64,000 bases of DNA from Marinobacterium sediminicola (GCF_022343685.1 NZ_CP092123.1:1-64000), one strand, 5' to 3'; positions 41,123 to 50,527 are shown, counted from the first letter of the stretch. A program made the numbers and translations. The notes: generated from the sequence alone by a model not told the origin.

Positions 41123-41916
41123 CGGGGTTGCAGAGCCCTGATGGGTAGTGTGTACAGCAGCAGGAATTCGATCAGGGCCGTGACGACCACCGAGGGACCT
41201 GCAGGGGTATCCCAGAACCAGGAAGCGGAAATGCCACCGGCCACGGCCAGCATGCCCAGTAAAGACGCGAAAACCGCCATCTGCTCCGGCGTTCGGGCAA
41301 GACGTCGGGCGGCGGCTGCCGGGATAATGAGCAAGGACGTAATCAGCAGTATGCCGACCAGTTTCATCGCCACGGCGATGACAACGGCAATCAACAGCAT
41401 CAGTGCCAGCCGAGTGCGTGCGACGGGTACCCCTTCCACCTGTGCCAGCTCTTCATTGATCGTGATCGCAAGCAACGGGTTCCACAAGCGCCAGAGCAGC
41501 AGTAGCACCAGGGCGCCACCACCATAGATCCAGTACAGATCAGTCGGGGCAATGGCCAGCAGATCACCGAACAGGTATTCCATCAGGTCGATGCGCACGT
41601 TATCCAGCAGTGCGACGGCCACAAGGCCAAGCGACAGTGAACTGTGGGCCATAATACCCAGCAGTGTGTCAGTGGCAACCAGATGCTGGCGCTGCAGTGA
41701 CACCAGCATGACCGCCAACAGCACGCAACAGGCGACCACGGCCAGATTCAGGTTGATATCGAACAGGAATCCCAACGCTATACCCATCAGTGCCGAGTGA
41801 GCCAGGGTATCGCCGAAATAGGCCATGCGGCGCCAGACGACAAACGCACCCAGAGGACCGGCCAGTGCCGCAATACCCAGTCCACCGGCCAGAGCCAGTA
41901 CAAGAAACTCAGCCAC
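41119..41916 (-). CDS. znuB: Zinc ABC transporter permease ZnuB
   Basis: ZnuB is the inner-membrane permease of the high-affinity zinc importer. The 265-residue protein is almost entirely hydrophobic with 8-9 predicted helices and has the family features [16 protein letters not shown] and [18 protein letters not shown]. The frame is open to 42069, but GTG 41916 ([12 protein letters not shown]) is the likely start, overlapping the znuC stop. It is transcribed with zur and znuC on the minus strand and overlaps the MATE gene by 4 bp. Confidence 0.95.
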   Translation of the reverse strand: MAEFLVLALAGGLGIAALAGPLGAFVVWRRMAYFGDTLAHSALMGIALGFLFDINLNLAVVACCVLLAVMLVSLQRQHLVATDTLLGIMAHSSLSLGLVAVALLDNVRIDLMEYLFGDLLAIAPTDLYWIYGGGALVLLLLWRLWNPLLAITINEELAQVEGVPVARTRLALMLLIAVVIAVAMKLVGILLITSLLIIPAAAARRLARTPEQMAVFASLLGMLAVAGGISASWFWDTPAGPSVVVTALIEFLLLYTLPIRALQPR

Positions 41917-42697
41917 AATGATGTCCGCTACATTCGTCAGGTTGGGGGTGATCGACAATGATGTCGCCGTGGGCGTCGTGCCGGTGCACGTGGTGATGAT
42001 TGTACAGCGCCAGCGTACTGGCCTGGGCCGGCCCGAAGAGTTCGATGAACGAGGGGTCGCTACTGACATGTTCGGGGTTGCCGGAACAGCAGATATGCTG
42101 ATTCAGACAGATAACATGATCAGTGGAAGCCATTACCAGGTGCAGGTCGTGGGAGATCATCAACACGCCGCAGCGGCGTTGTTTACGGATATCGGAGATG
42201 AGTTGATACAGCTCCAGCTGGCCGTTCAGGTCGACGCCTTGAACGGGCTCGTCCAGGACCAGCAACTCGGGGTCGCGCAACAGTGCGCGCGCCAGCAGTA
42301 CGCGCTGGGTCTCGCCGCCCGAAAGATTGTGCAGAGAATGTTTGGCCAGGTGTATGGCGCCAACATCCTCCAGTGCCTTTAACATCAGTTGCTTATCGAC
42401 TTTTTTGGGCGTATTGAGAAAACGTTCCACTGATAATGGCAAGGTGTGATCGATATGGAGTTTCTGCGGCATGTAGCCAATGCGTAAACCGGGCCTTCGC
42501 CATACCTTCCCGGTGGAAGGTTTAATCAGCCCCAGCACTACCCTCACCAGAGTGGTCTTGCCCGCCCCATTGGGACCGATCAGCGTTGTGATGCAGTTGT
42601 CGTGCAGGTGCAGGTCGATGGTGTTCAAGGCCGTCTGCTTGTTGAACCGGACACTGACCTGCTCGAGGCGCACCAGATCGGGGTTATGTTCAGGCAT
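41909..42697 (-). CDS. znuC: Zinc ABC transporter ATP-binding protein ZnuC
   Basis: ZnuC powers zinc uptake through ZnuB. The 262-residue ATPase has Walker [10 protein letters not shown], the ABC signature LSGGETQRV, Walker [13 protein letters not shown] and the H-loop SHDLHLV. Its C-terminus is histidine-rich ([13 protein letters not shown]), which is typical of ZnuC and may help sense or bind zinc. The frame extends to 42904, but ATG 42697 ([16 protein letters not shown]) fits the family and overlaps the zur stop by 8 bp. Confidence 0.97.
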   Translation of the reverse strand: MPEHNPDLVRLEQVSVRFNKQTALNTIDLHLHDNCITTLIGPNGAGKTTLVRVVLGLIKPSTGKVWRRPGLRIGYMPQKLHIDHTLPLSVERFLNTPKKVDKQLMLKALEDVGAIHLAKHSLHNLSGGETQRVLLARALLRDPELLVLDEPVQGVDLNGQLELYQLISDIRKQRRCGVLMISHDLHLVMASTDHVICLNQHICCSGNPEHVSSDPSFIELFGPAQASTLALYNHHHVHRHDAHGDIIVDHPQPDECSGHHCG

Positions 42698-43181
42698 CCC
42701 TTCCCTCCCCGCGCTGACAGTTGGGACAAAGGCCTGTGACTTCGACCGTTTCCTGTTCAATGACAAAGCCGACTGCATGTGCGCTCTGCTCCAGAGAGGC
42801 TCGAACTGGTGCTGCATCCAGTTCTGACGTTGAGTGGCACTGCCGGCAAATAAGGAAGCAGCCCTGATGGGACTGTTCTGGATGGGGACAGCCGACAAAG
42901 GCATTCAAGGATGCGATGCGATGTACCAGACCCTGCTCCTGCAGAAACTCCAGTGCTCGATAGACGGTCGGTGGTGCAGAATTGAACCCGGCCTCAGCCA
43001 GTGCCGGCAGTAGCTCATAGGCGCCGATCGGCTGGTGACTTTGCCAGATCAGTTTCAGCACCAGCTCACGCACCGGTGTCAGACGCTGCTGACGTTCGCG
43101 GCAAAGCTGTCGTGCCTGCTGTAGCGCCTGGTCAATGCAGTGCTGATGATCATGGCCGGATTCAAATGCCAGGTTGTCCAT
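42690..43181 (-). CDS. zur: Zinc uptake regulator Zur
   Basis: Zur is the Fur-family repressor that shuts zinc uptake genes when zinc is plentiful. The 163-residue protein has the winged-helix part ([17 protein letters not shown], then [18 protein letters not shown]) and the metal-binding C-terminal part with structural zinc cysteines CRQC and CPNC and the ligand-type histidines in [17 protein letters not shown]. It is the first gene of zur-znuC-znuB-MATE and is divergent from znuA across a Zur-like palindrome (43211-43223), consistent with autoregulation and zinc-dependent control of both units. Confidence 0.96.
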   Translation of the reverse strand: MDNLAFESGHDHQHCIDQALQQARQLCRERQQRLTPVRELVLKLIWQSHQPIGAYELLPALAEAGFNSAPPTVYRALEFLQEQGLVHRIASLNAFVGCPHPEQSHQGCFLICRQCHSTSELDAAPVRASLEQSAHAVGFVIEQETVEVTGLCPNCQRGEGRDA

Positions 43182-43210
43182 AGTTATCCAGTTCGTTTAA
43201 CCGCTATTCT

Positions 43211-43223
43211 GTTATATTATAAC
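43211..43223. promoter_or_regulatory. Zur operator-like palindrome between zur and znuA
   Basis: GTTATATTATAAC is a perfect 13-bp palindrome around a central T. It resembles the core of the Zur operator (GTTATAnTATAAC type) and lies in the 74-bp gap between divergent zur and znuA, where it can repress both. Confidence 0.85.
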
Positions 43224-43255
43224 TTAATTGTTTGAATACATGAGATAGTGCTTTG

Positions 43256-44224
43256 ATGAAATCCCGACTTCGTACAATCATGTCGACCTTCTCTCTCTCG
43301 GCAGCGATGCTGGCTGTGCTGCCGGCCGGGGCCGCAGAGGTCGTGACCAGTATCAAGCCATTACAACTGATCACGTCTGCTCTGACCGAGGGCGTAACCC
43401 AGCCTGAATTGCTGCTGCCGCCGGACGGCACGCCTCATCACTACGCACTCAAACCGTCTGACATGCGCAAGCTGGCGGATGCCCGTGTTGTGATCTGGGT
43501 GGGGCCGGCACTTGAGCAGTTCTTGCAGAAACCATTGTCCCGCACCGGTGCGCAGATTGTAACCCTGCTCCCGGATAGCCAGGCACATGAATCGCATGCA
43601 AGGAATGAACACGATGCTCATGACGCTCATGACGCTCATGATGCTCATAAAGAGGAGCAACATAGTGAACATGAGCATCACTCTCACGCTGCCGGTGAGG
43701 ATCCTCATATCTGGCTGGATCCACTGAATGCGCTGGATATGGCCGATCAGATACTGCCAACCTTGGTTGAAGCCTTTCCGGATCATCAGACTCGATTGCT
43801 TGCCAATCGGGAAACTTTCGAACAGGCCGTCCGCAACAAGGATGCGGAGATCCGGGCGCAGCTGGCAGCCGTGCGGATGAATGGATTTTTTGTATTCCAC
43901 GATGCCTACAGAGGGTTTGTTGATCACTACGGCCTTAACCAGCTGGGCTACTTTACCGTAGATCCGGCACGTAAACCCGGGGCGCGCCATCTGGCCGAGA
44001 TTCGTCATCAGCTGGAGCAAAGCAAGGCCGTCTGTGTTTTCAGTGAGCCTCAGTTTACCAGTGCGGTTGTCGATGCGATTACCAGTGGCATCGACGTGAA
44101 TCTGGGGGAGCTTGACCCCTTGGCGCGGGATGTTCAGCCGGGCGTTCATGGCTATACGGACTACCTGCAGATGCTGAGTGACAAGGTTGTTTCGTGCCTG
44201 CAGAAAAAATCTGAAGAAAATTAA
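43256..44224 (+). CDS. znuA: Zinc ABC transporter periplasmic binding protein ZnuA
   Basis: ZnuA captures zinc in the periplasm and hands it to ZnuBC. The 322-residue protein has a signal peptide (cut near AGAAEV). It has the cluster A-I substrate-binding fold with the metal histidines in DGTPHHYALKPSD, DPHIWLDP and VFHDAYRGFVDHY. A histidine-rich loop of about 38 residues (about 110-147) contains HDA units repeated in tandem, the acidic-His loop typical of ZnuA. At DNA level the loop is made of 9-bp repeats (GACGCTCAT). TTG 43253 is also possible; ATG 43256 is preferred. It is divergent from zur with a Zur-like site between. Confidence 0.96.
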   Translation: MKSRLRTIMSTFSLSAAMLAVLPAGAAEVVTSIKPLQLITSALTEGVTQPELLLPPDGTPHHYALKPSDMRKLADARVVIWVGPALEQFLQKPLSRTGAQIVTLLPDSQAHESHARNEHDAHDAHDAHDAHKEEQHSEHEHHSHAAGEDPHIWLDPLNALDMADQILPTLVEAFPDHQTRLLANRETFEQAVRNKDAEIRAQLAAVRMNGFFVFHDAYRGFVDHYGLNQLGYFTVDPARKPGARHLAEIRHQLEQSKAVCVFSEPQFTSAVVDAITSGIDVNLGELDPLARDVQPGVHGYTDYLQMLSDKVVSCLQKKSEEN

Positions 44225-44232
44225 AAAAGGAC

Positions 44233-44261
44233 TTCACAAGGTCATATGGGGCCGATATAAT
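44233..44261 (+). promoter_or_regulatory. Strong tRNA promoter for the tRNA-Leu pair
   Basis: TTCACA (44233-44238), a spacing of exactly 17 bp and TATAAT (44256-44261), followed by the GC-rich discriminator GCGCCCC. This arrangement is typical of stable RNA promoters under stringent control. The first tRNA starts 17 bp after the -10 box. The -35 hexamer lies 9 bp after the znuA stop codon. Confidence 0.85.
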
Positions 44262-44277
44262 GCGCCCCACTTTCGAA

Positions 44278-44364
44278 GCAGATGTGGTGGAATTGGTAGA
44301 CACGCTAGCTTCAGGTGCTAGTGCCTTCACGGGCGTGGGAGTTCGAGTCTCCCCATCTGCACCA
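44278..44364 (+). tRNA. tRNA-Leu (anticodon CAG), copy 1
   Basis: The 87-nt sequence starts GCAGATG and ends CATCTGC-A-CCA, giving a 7-bp acceptor stem and an encoded CCA. The D-loop part AATTGGTAGACACG and the long variable arm (GTGCCTTCACGGGCGT) are those of leucine tRNA. The anticodon loop CTTCAGG reads CAG, so it decodes CUG. An identical copy follows 76 bp later. Confidence 0.97.
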
Positions 44365-44440
44365 CCTTTCATCGACAGATGTAAGGCTCTTCGAAAGCTG
44401 AAAATCAAGTGGTAACGCACGTTAAAACGTCACACCCAAT

Positions 44441-44527
44441 GCAGATGTGGTGGAATTGGTAGACACGCTAGCTTCAGGTGCTAGTGCCTTCACGGGCGTG
44501 GGAGTTCGAGTCTCCCCATCTGCACCA
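44441..44527 (+). tRNA. tRNA-Leu (anticodon CAG), copy 2
   Basis: All 87 positions are identical to copy 1. The 76-bp spacer is not similar. Presumably both tRNAs are processed from one transcript of the upstream promoter. Identity over the whole gene suggests recent duplication or gene conversion. Confidence 0.97.
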
Positions 44528-45511
44528 TACGGGTTCGTCCTGAGTTCGGATACAGTTTCCATAATACTTTAAGCAGAATTTCCAAAGCTCCGCGTCTTCG
44601 GGCCGTTCCGCGTTTTATTTTCCATCCATGATGTGTGTTTAGCCGCTTGGCAGGGTGTAAACAGCGATCCATCTCATGGATTTCGACGGTCGCGGCAACC
44701 AAGGTCAAATGACCCAGGGTTGTCATGCTGTCGTCTCTTTATCTTCCCGCCGTGTGCCTAATTGCTGAAACCCGATAAAGGGTTTGCTGGTATTGGCCAG
44801 TATTCACGCACAGTTTGCAGCCATTCCATTATCCACTTCATCAGCGGATACACCTGATTGATCTGGGACGAATAGGCTGTCTGATTATTCTGGATCACGG
44901 AATGACAGGGGGTGGACGTAGGCGGTTTTGGGTGTGGCTTCCGTGCCTGTCCCTCTGCTACTTGTCCTGAGCAGTCCAGTAGATAGTAAATGGAGTATAT
45001 GACACGGTAGTGACACACATTTACTCACATGCAATATCCACAGGGTGTGGCTTGTACACAGCTTATCATTAAAGTGTCCCGCTTTTTCAGTGGCTTCTTT
45101 TTTACAAGATATCTATTAACAACCTGTTAGTAACATTCGTTATCCCATCGGCTGGGCGAAAACTGATCAGGATTCTACAAGCCCCGTACTGCAAGGGATG
45201 GGGGCAGGTGTTACGACCTTGTTAAAAGCTTACCCACAGATGCGCTCACTGGTGATGTGGATATAAAATCAGAAAAGTTTTCAACACGATCTGCTCGCAA
45301 CACTGGGGTTCTCAAAGTTATTCAGGCTGCCCACAGGACCTGGTCTGGCTTGTTGATAAAACATCGGGCTGCCAGGAGCAATCGGGAAGCAGTATCGTTC
45401 TGGCTCGATGAAGAGTGGATGAGTTGTTGGTAGCGAGCGGAGATCAACGCCGTAAAGCCCAACAGATATACGCTCAGAAGTGATTCAAGCAGGAGCTTGC
45501 AATCATCAGGA
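44528..45511. other. Almost 1 kb without a convincing gene
   Basis: I find no reading frame here that looks like a known protein. A leftward frame of 86 codons (44758-45018) has no recognisable motif. The stretch carries the DnaA-box-like cluster described separately and several AT-rich patches (45110-45136, 45261-45280). Confidence 0.6.
45034..45264. other. Cluster of DnaA-box-like 9-mers
   Basis: Four 9-mers differ from the DnaA box TTATCCACA at one position or at one position outside the allowed N: ATATCCACA (45034-45042, plus), TTGTACACA (45052-45060, plus), TTACCCACA (45230-45238, plus) and ATATCCACA (45256-45264, minus). A weaker box TTATCCACT is at 44829-44837. An AT-rich stretch with TCTATTAACAACCTG lies between the pairs. 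No perfect box is present. The cluster could be a DnaA-titration locus, an origin-like region, or chance. Confidence 0.4.
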
Positions 45512-47587
45512 TCAGGCGCCTTGAGCAATCCCCTCGTAATCCAGCATGAAGCGTTCGATTTCGCCGGCGGGCAGTGGGCGAGAGTAGAAATAGCCCTGAA
45601 TCTGGTGACAGCCTTGGTCAAGCAGGAACTCAACCTGCTCACGAGTCTCCGCACCTTCTGCGATAATCTCCAGCCCCAGGCTCTTGGCGAGCGCAATCAC
45701 GGCACAGGTAATAGAGATATCTTCTTCATCATGGGGCAGGTCACGCACGAAGGACTGATCGATTTTCAGTTTGGTAACCGGCAACCGTTTCAGATAAGAC
45801 AGAGATGAGTAACCGGTACCGAAGTCATCCAGCGCGATACGGATACCGGTTTGATGAATCTGTTGCAGCACTTGAATAGCCGCTTCCGGCTTGGTCATCA
45901 ACTGACTTTCCGTGACTTCGATCTCCAGCCACTCAGTACGAAAGCCGGTCTCTTTGATCAGCTCCAGCAGCGTATCGACAAACTCAAGCTGCTGGAAGTG
46001 ACGCACGGTCAGATTCACCGAAAGGATGCCGGGGTTCAGGCCTTGCCGGTACCAGCCGGCAAACTGAGCCATCGCCTGACGAATGATTTCCAGATCCAGC
46101 TGATGGATCAATCCTGTCGCTTCTGCCAGTGGAATAAAGCGGGCCGGAGGGATCATGCCTTGTTCCGGGTGCTGCCAGCGGGCCAGCGCCTCGAAACCGA
46201 TAATGGTGCCATTGGCGGCATCAATCTGGGGCTGAAAGAATGGGATCAGCTCTGAATTGAGCAGGGCGGAACGCAGCTGGGCTTCGAGTGACAGACGATC
46301 CAGAGCCTTCTGGGTCAGCTCGGTATTGAAATACTGGAAGGTATTGCGACCTTCACTCTTGGCCTGATACATGGCGGCATCGGCTTGCATCAGCAGCTCA
46401 TTGGCAGTCTGTCCGTGGTCAGGAAAGAGACTGATACCGATGCTGCAACTGGTATAGAGTTCGGTTTGATCGATCTGCAGAGGCCGGCTGATGTTGTGCA
46501 GAACTTTTTGCGCGACTTCTGTCGCCTGACTGACGTTATCCACGCCCTCGAGCAGAATGGAGAATTCATCGCCACTCTGGCGCGCCAGCGTATCCGTCGC
46601 TCGCAGGCATCGAGTCAGCCGGTTGGTGATGATATTGAGGACCTTGTCCCCGGTATTATGGCCGAGTGAGTCGTTGATGGTTTTGAAGTGATCCAGGTCT
46701 ACGAAGAGCACGGCGACCTTGTGTCTCTGACGGGCTGCCTGCACGACCGCATGGGTGAGACGCTCATTGAACAGGGTTCGGTTGGCCAGGCCGGTCAGGG
46801 CATCATGATGCGCCATGTGGTCCAGCGCATCCTTTTGCGCCTGCAAGTCGAGACGAGACTCACGAATCGACGTGATCATGGTATTGATGCTGTGAGCCAG
46901 GGTGCGCACTTCGCGGGGGCCTCTGTCAGGCACCATATGGGTTGGAATACCGCTCTTGTCGGTATTGCCGATGGTCGTGATGATGCTGTTCAGAGGCGTG
47001 AGGATAAAGCGCCGAGTCATCATCAGCAGTATCAGGACAATAAGCGTGCAGATGATGAGCGTGTTGATCAGGGACTCTCGAATGATCGCGTTCAGCTTGG
47101 CGTCAATCTCAGCACTCGATGCGTAGAGGTGAATTTGGCCGATGAGTTCGCCAGACGCGTTCAGGACGTCGCGGCTGTCCGAGTAATAGCAGTTGTCCAG
47201 ATGTTTCCAGTGGTTGGGGTTGTCGGGCTCGAAAGTTACCAGCCTGTTGGCTTCTGAACGAAGCTGGCCACTAATGTAAGCGGCTTCACCCAGGATACTG
47301 CCCAGTTTGAAGTCCTTGACCAGCACGGCGCAGTTGGCGTTGAGGCTGACTTCATTGATCAGAATCTTTTCATACTCATTGACGGCAAAAGCTTCCATCA
47401 GACCGGTAATGTTCTGCTGCAGTGTGTCGAGCTTTCGTGTGGTGCGCTCCTGCATCTCTTCTGACATGCGCTGTTTGGCAATGAAGTAGTCGACGGCAGC
47501 ACTGCTGGCAACGGTGATGAATACAGTGGGCAGGATGATGCACAGCAACAGGATGAAGATGGAGGGCGTGACCGGCTGGTGATGCAT
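45512..47587 (-). CDS. GGDEF/EAL cyclic-di-GMP enzyme with periplasmic sensor domain (1)
   Basis: The 691-residue protein has a membrane helix near the N-terminus (about 8-32), a periplasmic part (about 35-165), a second helix (LINTLIICTLIVLILLMM, about 171-188) and a HAMP-like linker. The GGDEF domain carries SGDEF instead of GGDEF, a variant usually still able to act as a diguanylate cyclase. The EAL domain has all classic motifs: FEALARW, NLTVRHF, EVTES, DDFGTGYSSLSYL, KIDQSFV, AEGAET and QGYFYSRPLP. It could make or degrade c-di-GMP. The start overlaps the stop of the periplasmic binding protein gene upstream (ATGA), so the two form one sensory unit in which the binding protein probably signals to the periplasmic domain. 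Confidence 0.93.
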   Translation of the reverse strand: MHHQPVTPSIFILLLCIILPTVFITVASSAAVDYFIAKQRMSEEMQERTTRKLDTLQQNITGLMEAFAVNEYEKILINEVSLNANCAVLVKDFKLGSILGEAAYISGQLRSEANRLVTFEPDNPNHWKHLDNCYYSDSRDVLNASGELIGQIHLYASSAEIDAKLNAIIRESLINTLIICTLIVLILLMMTRRFILTPLNSIITTIGNTDKSGIPTHMVPDRGPREVRTLAHSINTMITSIRESRLDLQAQKDALDHMAHHDALTGLANRTLFNERLTHAVVQAARQRHKVAVLFVDLDHFKTINDSLGHNTGDKVLNIITNRLTRCLRATDTLARQSGDEFSILLEGVDNVSQATEVAQKVLHNISRPLQIDQTELYTSCSIGISLFPDHGQTANELLMQADAAMYQAKSEGRNTFQYFNTELTQKALDRLSLEAQLRSALLNSELIPFFQPQIDAANGTIIGFEALARWQHPEQGMIPPARFIPLAEATGLIHQLDLEIIRQAMAQFAGWYRQGLNPGILSVNLTVRHFQQLEFVDTLLELIKETGFRTEWLEIEVTESQLMTKPEAAIQVLQQIHQTGIRIALDDFGTGYSSLSYLKRLPVTKLKIDQSFVRDLPHDEEDISITCAVIALAKSLGLEIIAEGAETREQVEFLLDQGCHQIQGYFYSRPLPAGEIERFMLDYEGIAQGA

Positions 47588-48606
47588 CAGGGTGTGGCCT
47601 CCTGCCCCAGAACGTTCCGCCTGATAGTCTTCAGGTTGTCGTCCAGGTTGTCTGCCGAGATGGCCAGCACCGGTAGCTTCTGTTCATGTTCCACGGTCAG
47701 TCCCTGCAGGTGCTGATGCAGGTTTTTAACTGCCTGCTCTCCCATCAGGAAGGGCTGCTGCATGGCAGCACCTACCAGTACTCCTGAAGGGATCAACTGC
47801 AAGAACTCGGGCTCGGCATCGAAGGTGACCAGCAGAATTTCACCACGGCGGCCCGTATCAGCTATGGCATCCAGCGCAGCCTGGTAACGATCGGACCCCT
47901 GCAGCCAGAGGGCGCGCAGATCCGGTATGCTTTCGATCAGCTCACGACTGAAACGATAGGTTTCGTCATGGGAAAAATCCACTTGCTGGCGCATGGCGGC
48001 GTTATGGATACCGGCTTCGTCCAGTGCCTTCATGAACCCTGCGGTACGGGCCTGACCGTTTAGACGTTTTTGCGGGATGGCGATGATACCGACGCGGCCC
48101 TGTTGCCATCCCCGGACCTCAAGGGCATGCGTCAGCACCTGACCAATTCGGTAGGCACCGGTGTAATTGTCCGACGAAATATAGCTGATATAGCCATCGG
48201 AATCGGCACCGATATCGGCAATGACCACGGGTATACCCGCCCGGTCGGCCAGCTTGATCAGCGTGGCTGCGGCCGAAGAGTTGGTGGGGGAGATGATCAG
48301 CCCTTCAGCCTTCTGCTTGATGGCGTCAGCGATCAGCTCGAGCTCCCGCCGTGCGTCATTATGAGCGCTGTAGATGTCAATGCCGTAACCTAATTCGTGC
48401 GCCTGGCGCCGAATGCCGCGTGCCATGATATCCCAGAACGGGATGCGGGTATCCGAGGTGATGTAGACCAGGCGGGGCTGAACAGTATTTTCAGCGGTGG
48501 TCATCCTTTCCGTGGCCAATGCGGGAAGTGCCAGCATGCAACTGAGCAACCCGGTCAACATGAGTTGTTTCAGCATAACGAAGGTGGCCGATAAGTCCTT
48601 AGGCAT
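47587..48606 (-). CDS. Periplasmic sugar-type substrate-binding protein (ribose-binding fold)
   Basis: This protein belongs to the periplasmic-binding-protein family 4 (LacI/ribose-binding type). It begins with a signal peptide (LKQLMLTGLLSCMLALPALA). It has the two-lobe fold with YITSDTRIPFWDIMARGIRRQAHELGYGIDIYSAHNDARREL, GLIISPTNSSAA and VADIGADSDGYISYISSDNYTGAYRIGQVL. No ABC transporter genes are near, so it probably acts as a receptor and not in uptake. The stop overlaps the GGDEF/EAL start by 4 bp. Several starts are possible: TTG 48621, ATG 48606 and ATG 48576; I list ATG 48606 (339 residues). The ligand cannot be told from sequence. Confidence 0.85.
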   Translation of the reverse strand: MPKDLSATFVMLKQLMLTGLLSCMLALPALATERMTTAENTVQPRLVYITSDTRIPFWDIMARGIRRQAHELGYGIDIYSAHNDARRELELIADAIKQKAEGLIISPTNSSAAATLIKLADRAGIPVVIADIGADSDGYISYISSDNYTGAYRIGQVLTHALEVRGWQQGRVGIIAIPQKRLNGQARTAGFMKALDEAGIHNAAMRQQVDFSHDETYRFSRELIESIPDLRALWLQGSDRYQAALDAIADTGRRGEILLVTFDAEPEFLQLIPSGVLVGAAMQQPFLMGEQAVKNLHQHLQGLTVEHEQKLPVLAISADNLDDNLKTIRRNVLGQEATP

Positions 48607-48621
48607 AGCGTACAGGTCCAA

Positions 48622-48946
48622 GGCTGTAGTTCCCGATTGAGATCTAGAGTACCACTATCCCTGTCGAGTTGAAGCCAGGATACAGGCTGAATTTGTCTAA
48701 GGTCATGGTCCGAAGAGTCAGTGACAGTCTGATGACAGGCTATGGATTCGCTTATGGCGACCATCAGCGATCAAAGGCTGTGGTTCTTGTTTGTGCTGGG
48801 CTGGATGAAAAAATTACTGATAGATATCACCCAACCTGAATTTTTCCTTAATTTGTGTGTGGTTGTTCGGAGACGCTTCTGTTATACCTTGGTACACCAT
48901 CATGTTGTGATCGCATTCAGTCATGCGATAAAAGGTGCCAGAAAAA
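48622..48946. other. Intergenic region of divergent signalling genes
   Basis: This 325-bp gap separates the leftward binding protein gene from the rightward chemoreceptor gene. I see no convincing gene. It should contain promoters for both units, but I could not assign hexamers with confidence. Confidence 0.45.
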
Positions 48947-50527
48947 ATGAAAAAAAACCTGCCCGTTACACATGTAGAAGAAGATTACCCCGCGTCAGCG
49001 AACATCCTCTCAACGACCAACCTCAAGGGTGCGATCACCTACGTCAATGAGGACTTCATCAAGGTCAGTGGATTCCACACCGATGAGCTGCTTGGTCAGA
49101 ATCACAACATTGTCCGCCATCCGGACATGCCGCCAGCGGCATTCGGTCAGCTGTGGGGCACCGTCAAGTCTGGCGAGTCCTGGATGGGCATGGTCAAAAA
49201 CCGTTGCAAGAACGGCAACCACTACTGGGTTGACGCCTATGTAACACCGATCAAAAAGGGTGGTGCGGTCGCCGAATACCAATCGGTGCGTCGTAAGCCG
49301 GCACGAGAGTTCGTTCAGCGTGCCGAGGAGGTGTACCCTCAACTGATGGCCGGCAAGACACCGAGAGTCCTCAAAAATACCCTGTCTCTCAGCAGTAAAA
49401 CCCTGCTTTGGCTGCTGTTGCCCCTGCTCAGTATTTTCCTGTCGGCATGGCTGGTGCCTGAGCCCGGCGTGGCGCAATGGGCTGTTGCCTGTTCGGGTGT
49501 CATTCTGGCTGCTCTGGGACAGATGTTGACGCTTCAACCGCTGAAACTGGCTATGAGCAAGGCATCCAGCGTGATAAACAACCCGGTGGCGCGCTATATC
49601 TACACGGGGCGCCGGGATGATGTGGGCCAGCTGCTGCTGGCAATGAAAGCGCTTGAGTCCGAAACTGCGGGTCTGATTGGCCGTATTGCCGATTCAGCTG
49701 CGCACATGATGCATAGCTCCAGCAGCCTGGGGGAAGCGGTTGCCCGCTCACGGGATGGTGTTCAGAGCCAGTTTGCAGAAACCGATCAGGTGGCTGCGGC
49801 GGTGAATGAAATGTCCGCGAGCATCCAGGAAGTGGCTGATAACGCCCAGAGTACCTCGGTCAATGCCAATGAGGGGCGCAGCCAGGTGGAGCAGGGACGT
49901 AAGGTCGTGACCGACATGGTGGACCTCATCGCATCCCTTGAAGGTCAAATCAAGCAGGCCGCTGATGTGATCGGCCAGGTACAGAGCAGCAGCACTCAAA
50001 TCTCGACAGTGCTGAACGTCATCAATGAAATTGCCGAGCAAACCAATCTGCTGGCGCTGAATGCCGCCATTGAAGCGGCGCGTGCGGGTGAAGCCGGTCG
50101 AGGCTTCGCGGTCGTAGCCGATGAAGTGCGCTCTCTGGCCAGCCGCACCGGCAACTCAACCGATGAGATCCGCAAGATCATCGAACAGCTGCAAAGCAAC
50201 TCGGGCATGGCCGTTCAGGTGATGGAAGCCGGTCAGCGGCAGACTGAACAGTGTGTGCACCAGGGCAGTGTCACCGTGTCCTCTCTGGAAGAGATCTGGC
50301 GTTCCATCAACCAGATTCATGAAATGAGCATGCAGATCGCGACGGCCGTCGAGCAGCAAAGTGGTGTGGCCGACGAAATCAATCGCAGTGTGGTGACCAT
50401 ACGGGACATGTCGGAGCAGAACCTGGAGGTCGCCGGTGAGTCAGGCTCAGCCAGTGCAGAAGTACTGGGTGTCGCCACCGGGTTCAGGGATCTGGCGAAT
50501 CAGTTCTGGGCCCAGCAGGGCCGCTGA
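48947..50527 (+). CDS. Aer-like PAS chemoreceptor (methyl-accepting chemotaxis protein)
   Basis: The 526-residue receptor has an N-terminal PAS domain (about 20-115: [51 protein letters not shown]), as in the FAD-binding aerotaxis receptor Aer. Two neighbouring membrane helices follow ([20 protein letters not shown] and [17 protein letters not shown]), with no large periplasmic domain. Then come a HAMP-like linker and the chemotaxis signalling hairpin, with [23 protein letters not shown] followed by [15 protein letters not shown]. The role is probably aerotaxis or redox taxis. GTG 48935 is an alternative start; ATG 48947 fits the family. The hybrid kinase gene starts 14 bp later and carries a related PAS domain. 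Confidence 0.93.
   Translation: MKKNLPVTHVEEDYPASANILSTTNLKGAITYVNEDFIKVSGFHTDELLGQNHNIVRHPDMPPAAFGQLWGTVKSGESWMGMVKNRCKNGNHYWVDAYVTPIKKGGAVAEYQSVRRKPAREFVQRAEEVYPQLMAGKTPRVLKNTLSLSSKTLLWLLLPLLSIFLSAWLVPEPGVAQWAVACSGVILAALGQMLTLQPLKLAMSKASSVINNPVARYIYTGRRDDVGQLLLAMKALESETAGLIGRIADSAAHMMHSSSSLGEAVARSRDGVQSQFAETDQVAAAVNEMSASIQEVADNAQSTSVNANEGRSQVEQGRKVVTDMVDLIASLEGQIKQAADVIGQVQSSSTQISTVLNVINEIAEQTNLLALNAAIEAARAGEAGRGFAVVADEVRSLASRTGNSTDEIRKIIEQLQSNSGMAVQVMEAGQRQTEQCVHQGSVTVSSLEEIWRSINQIHEMSMQIATAVEQQSGVADEINRSVVTIRDMSEQNLEVAGESGSASAEVLGVATGFRDLANQFWAQQGR

Noticed and set aside
43610..43660. Short repeats in znuA considered as CRISPR-like array
   Set aside because: Units are 9 bp without spacers and code for the histidine loop in frame.
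44758..45018. Leftward 86-codon frame after the tRNA-Leu genes, considered as an integrase remnant because of the tRNA neighbourhood
   Set aside because: No integrase motif (no R-H-R-Y pattern), no duplicated tRNA 3' end that would mark an attachment site, no clear ribosome site.
48742..49050. Rightward 102-codon frame across the start of the Aer-like gene
   Set aside because: It overlaps the conserved PAS coding region in another frame and shows no domain.
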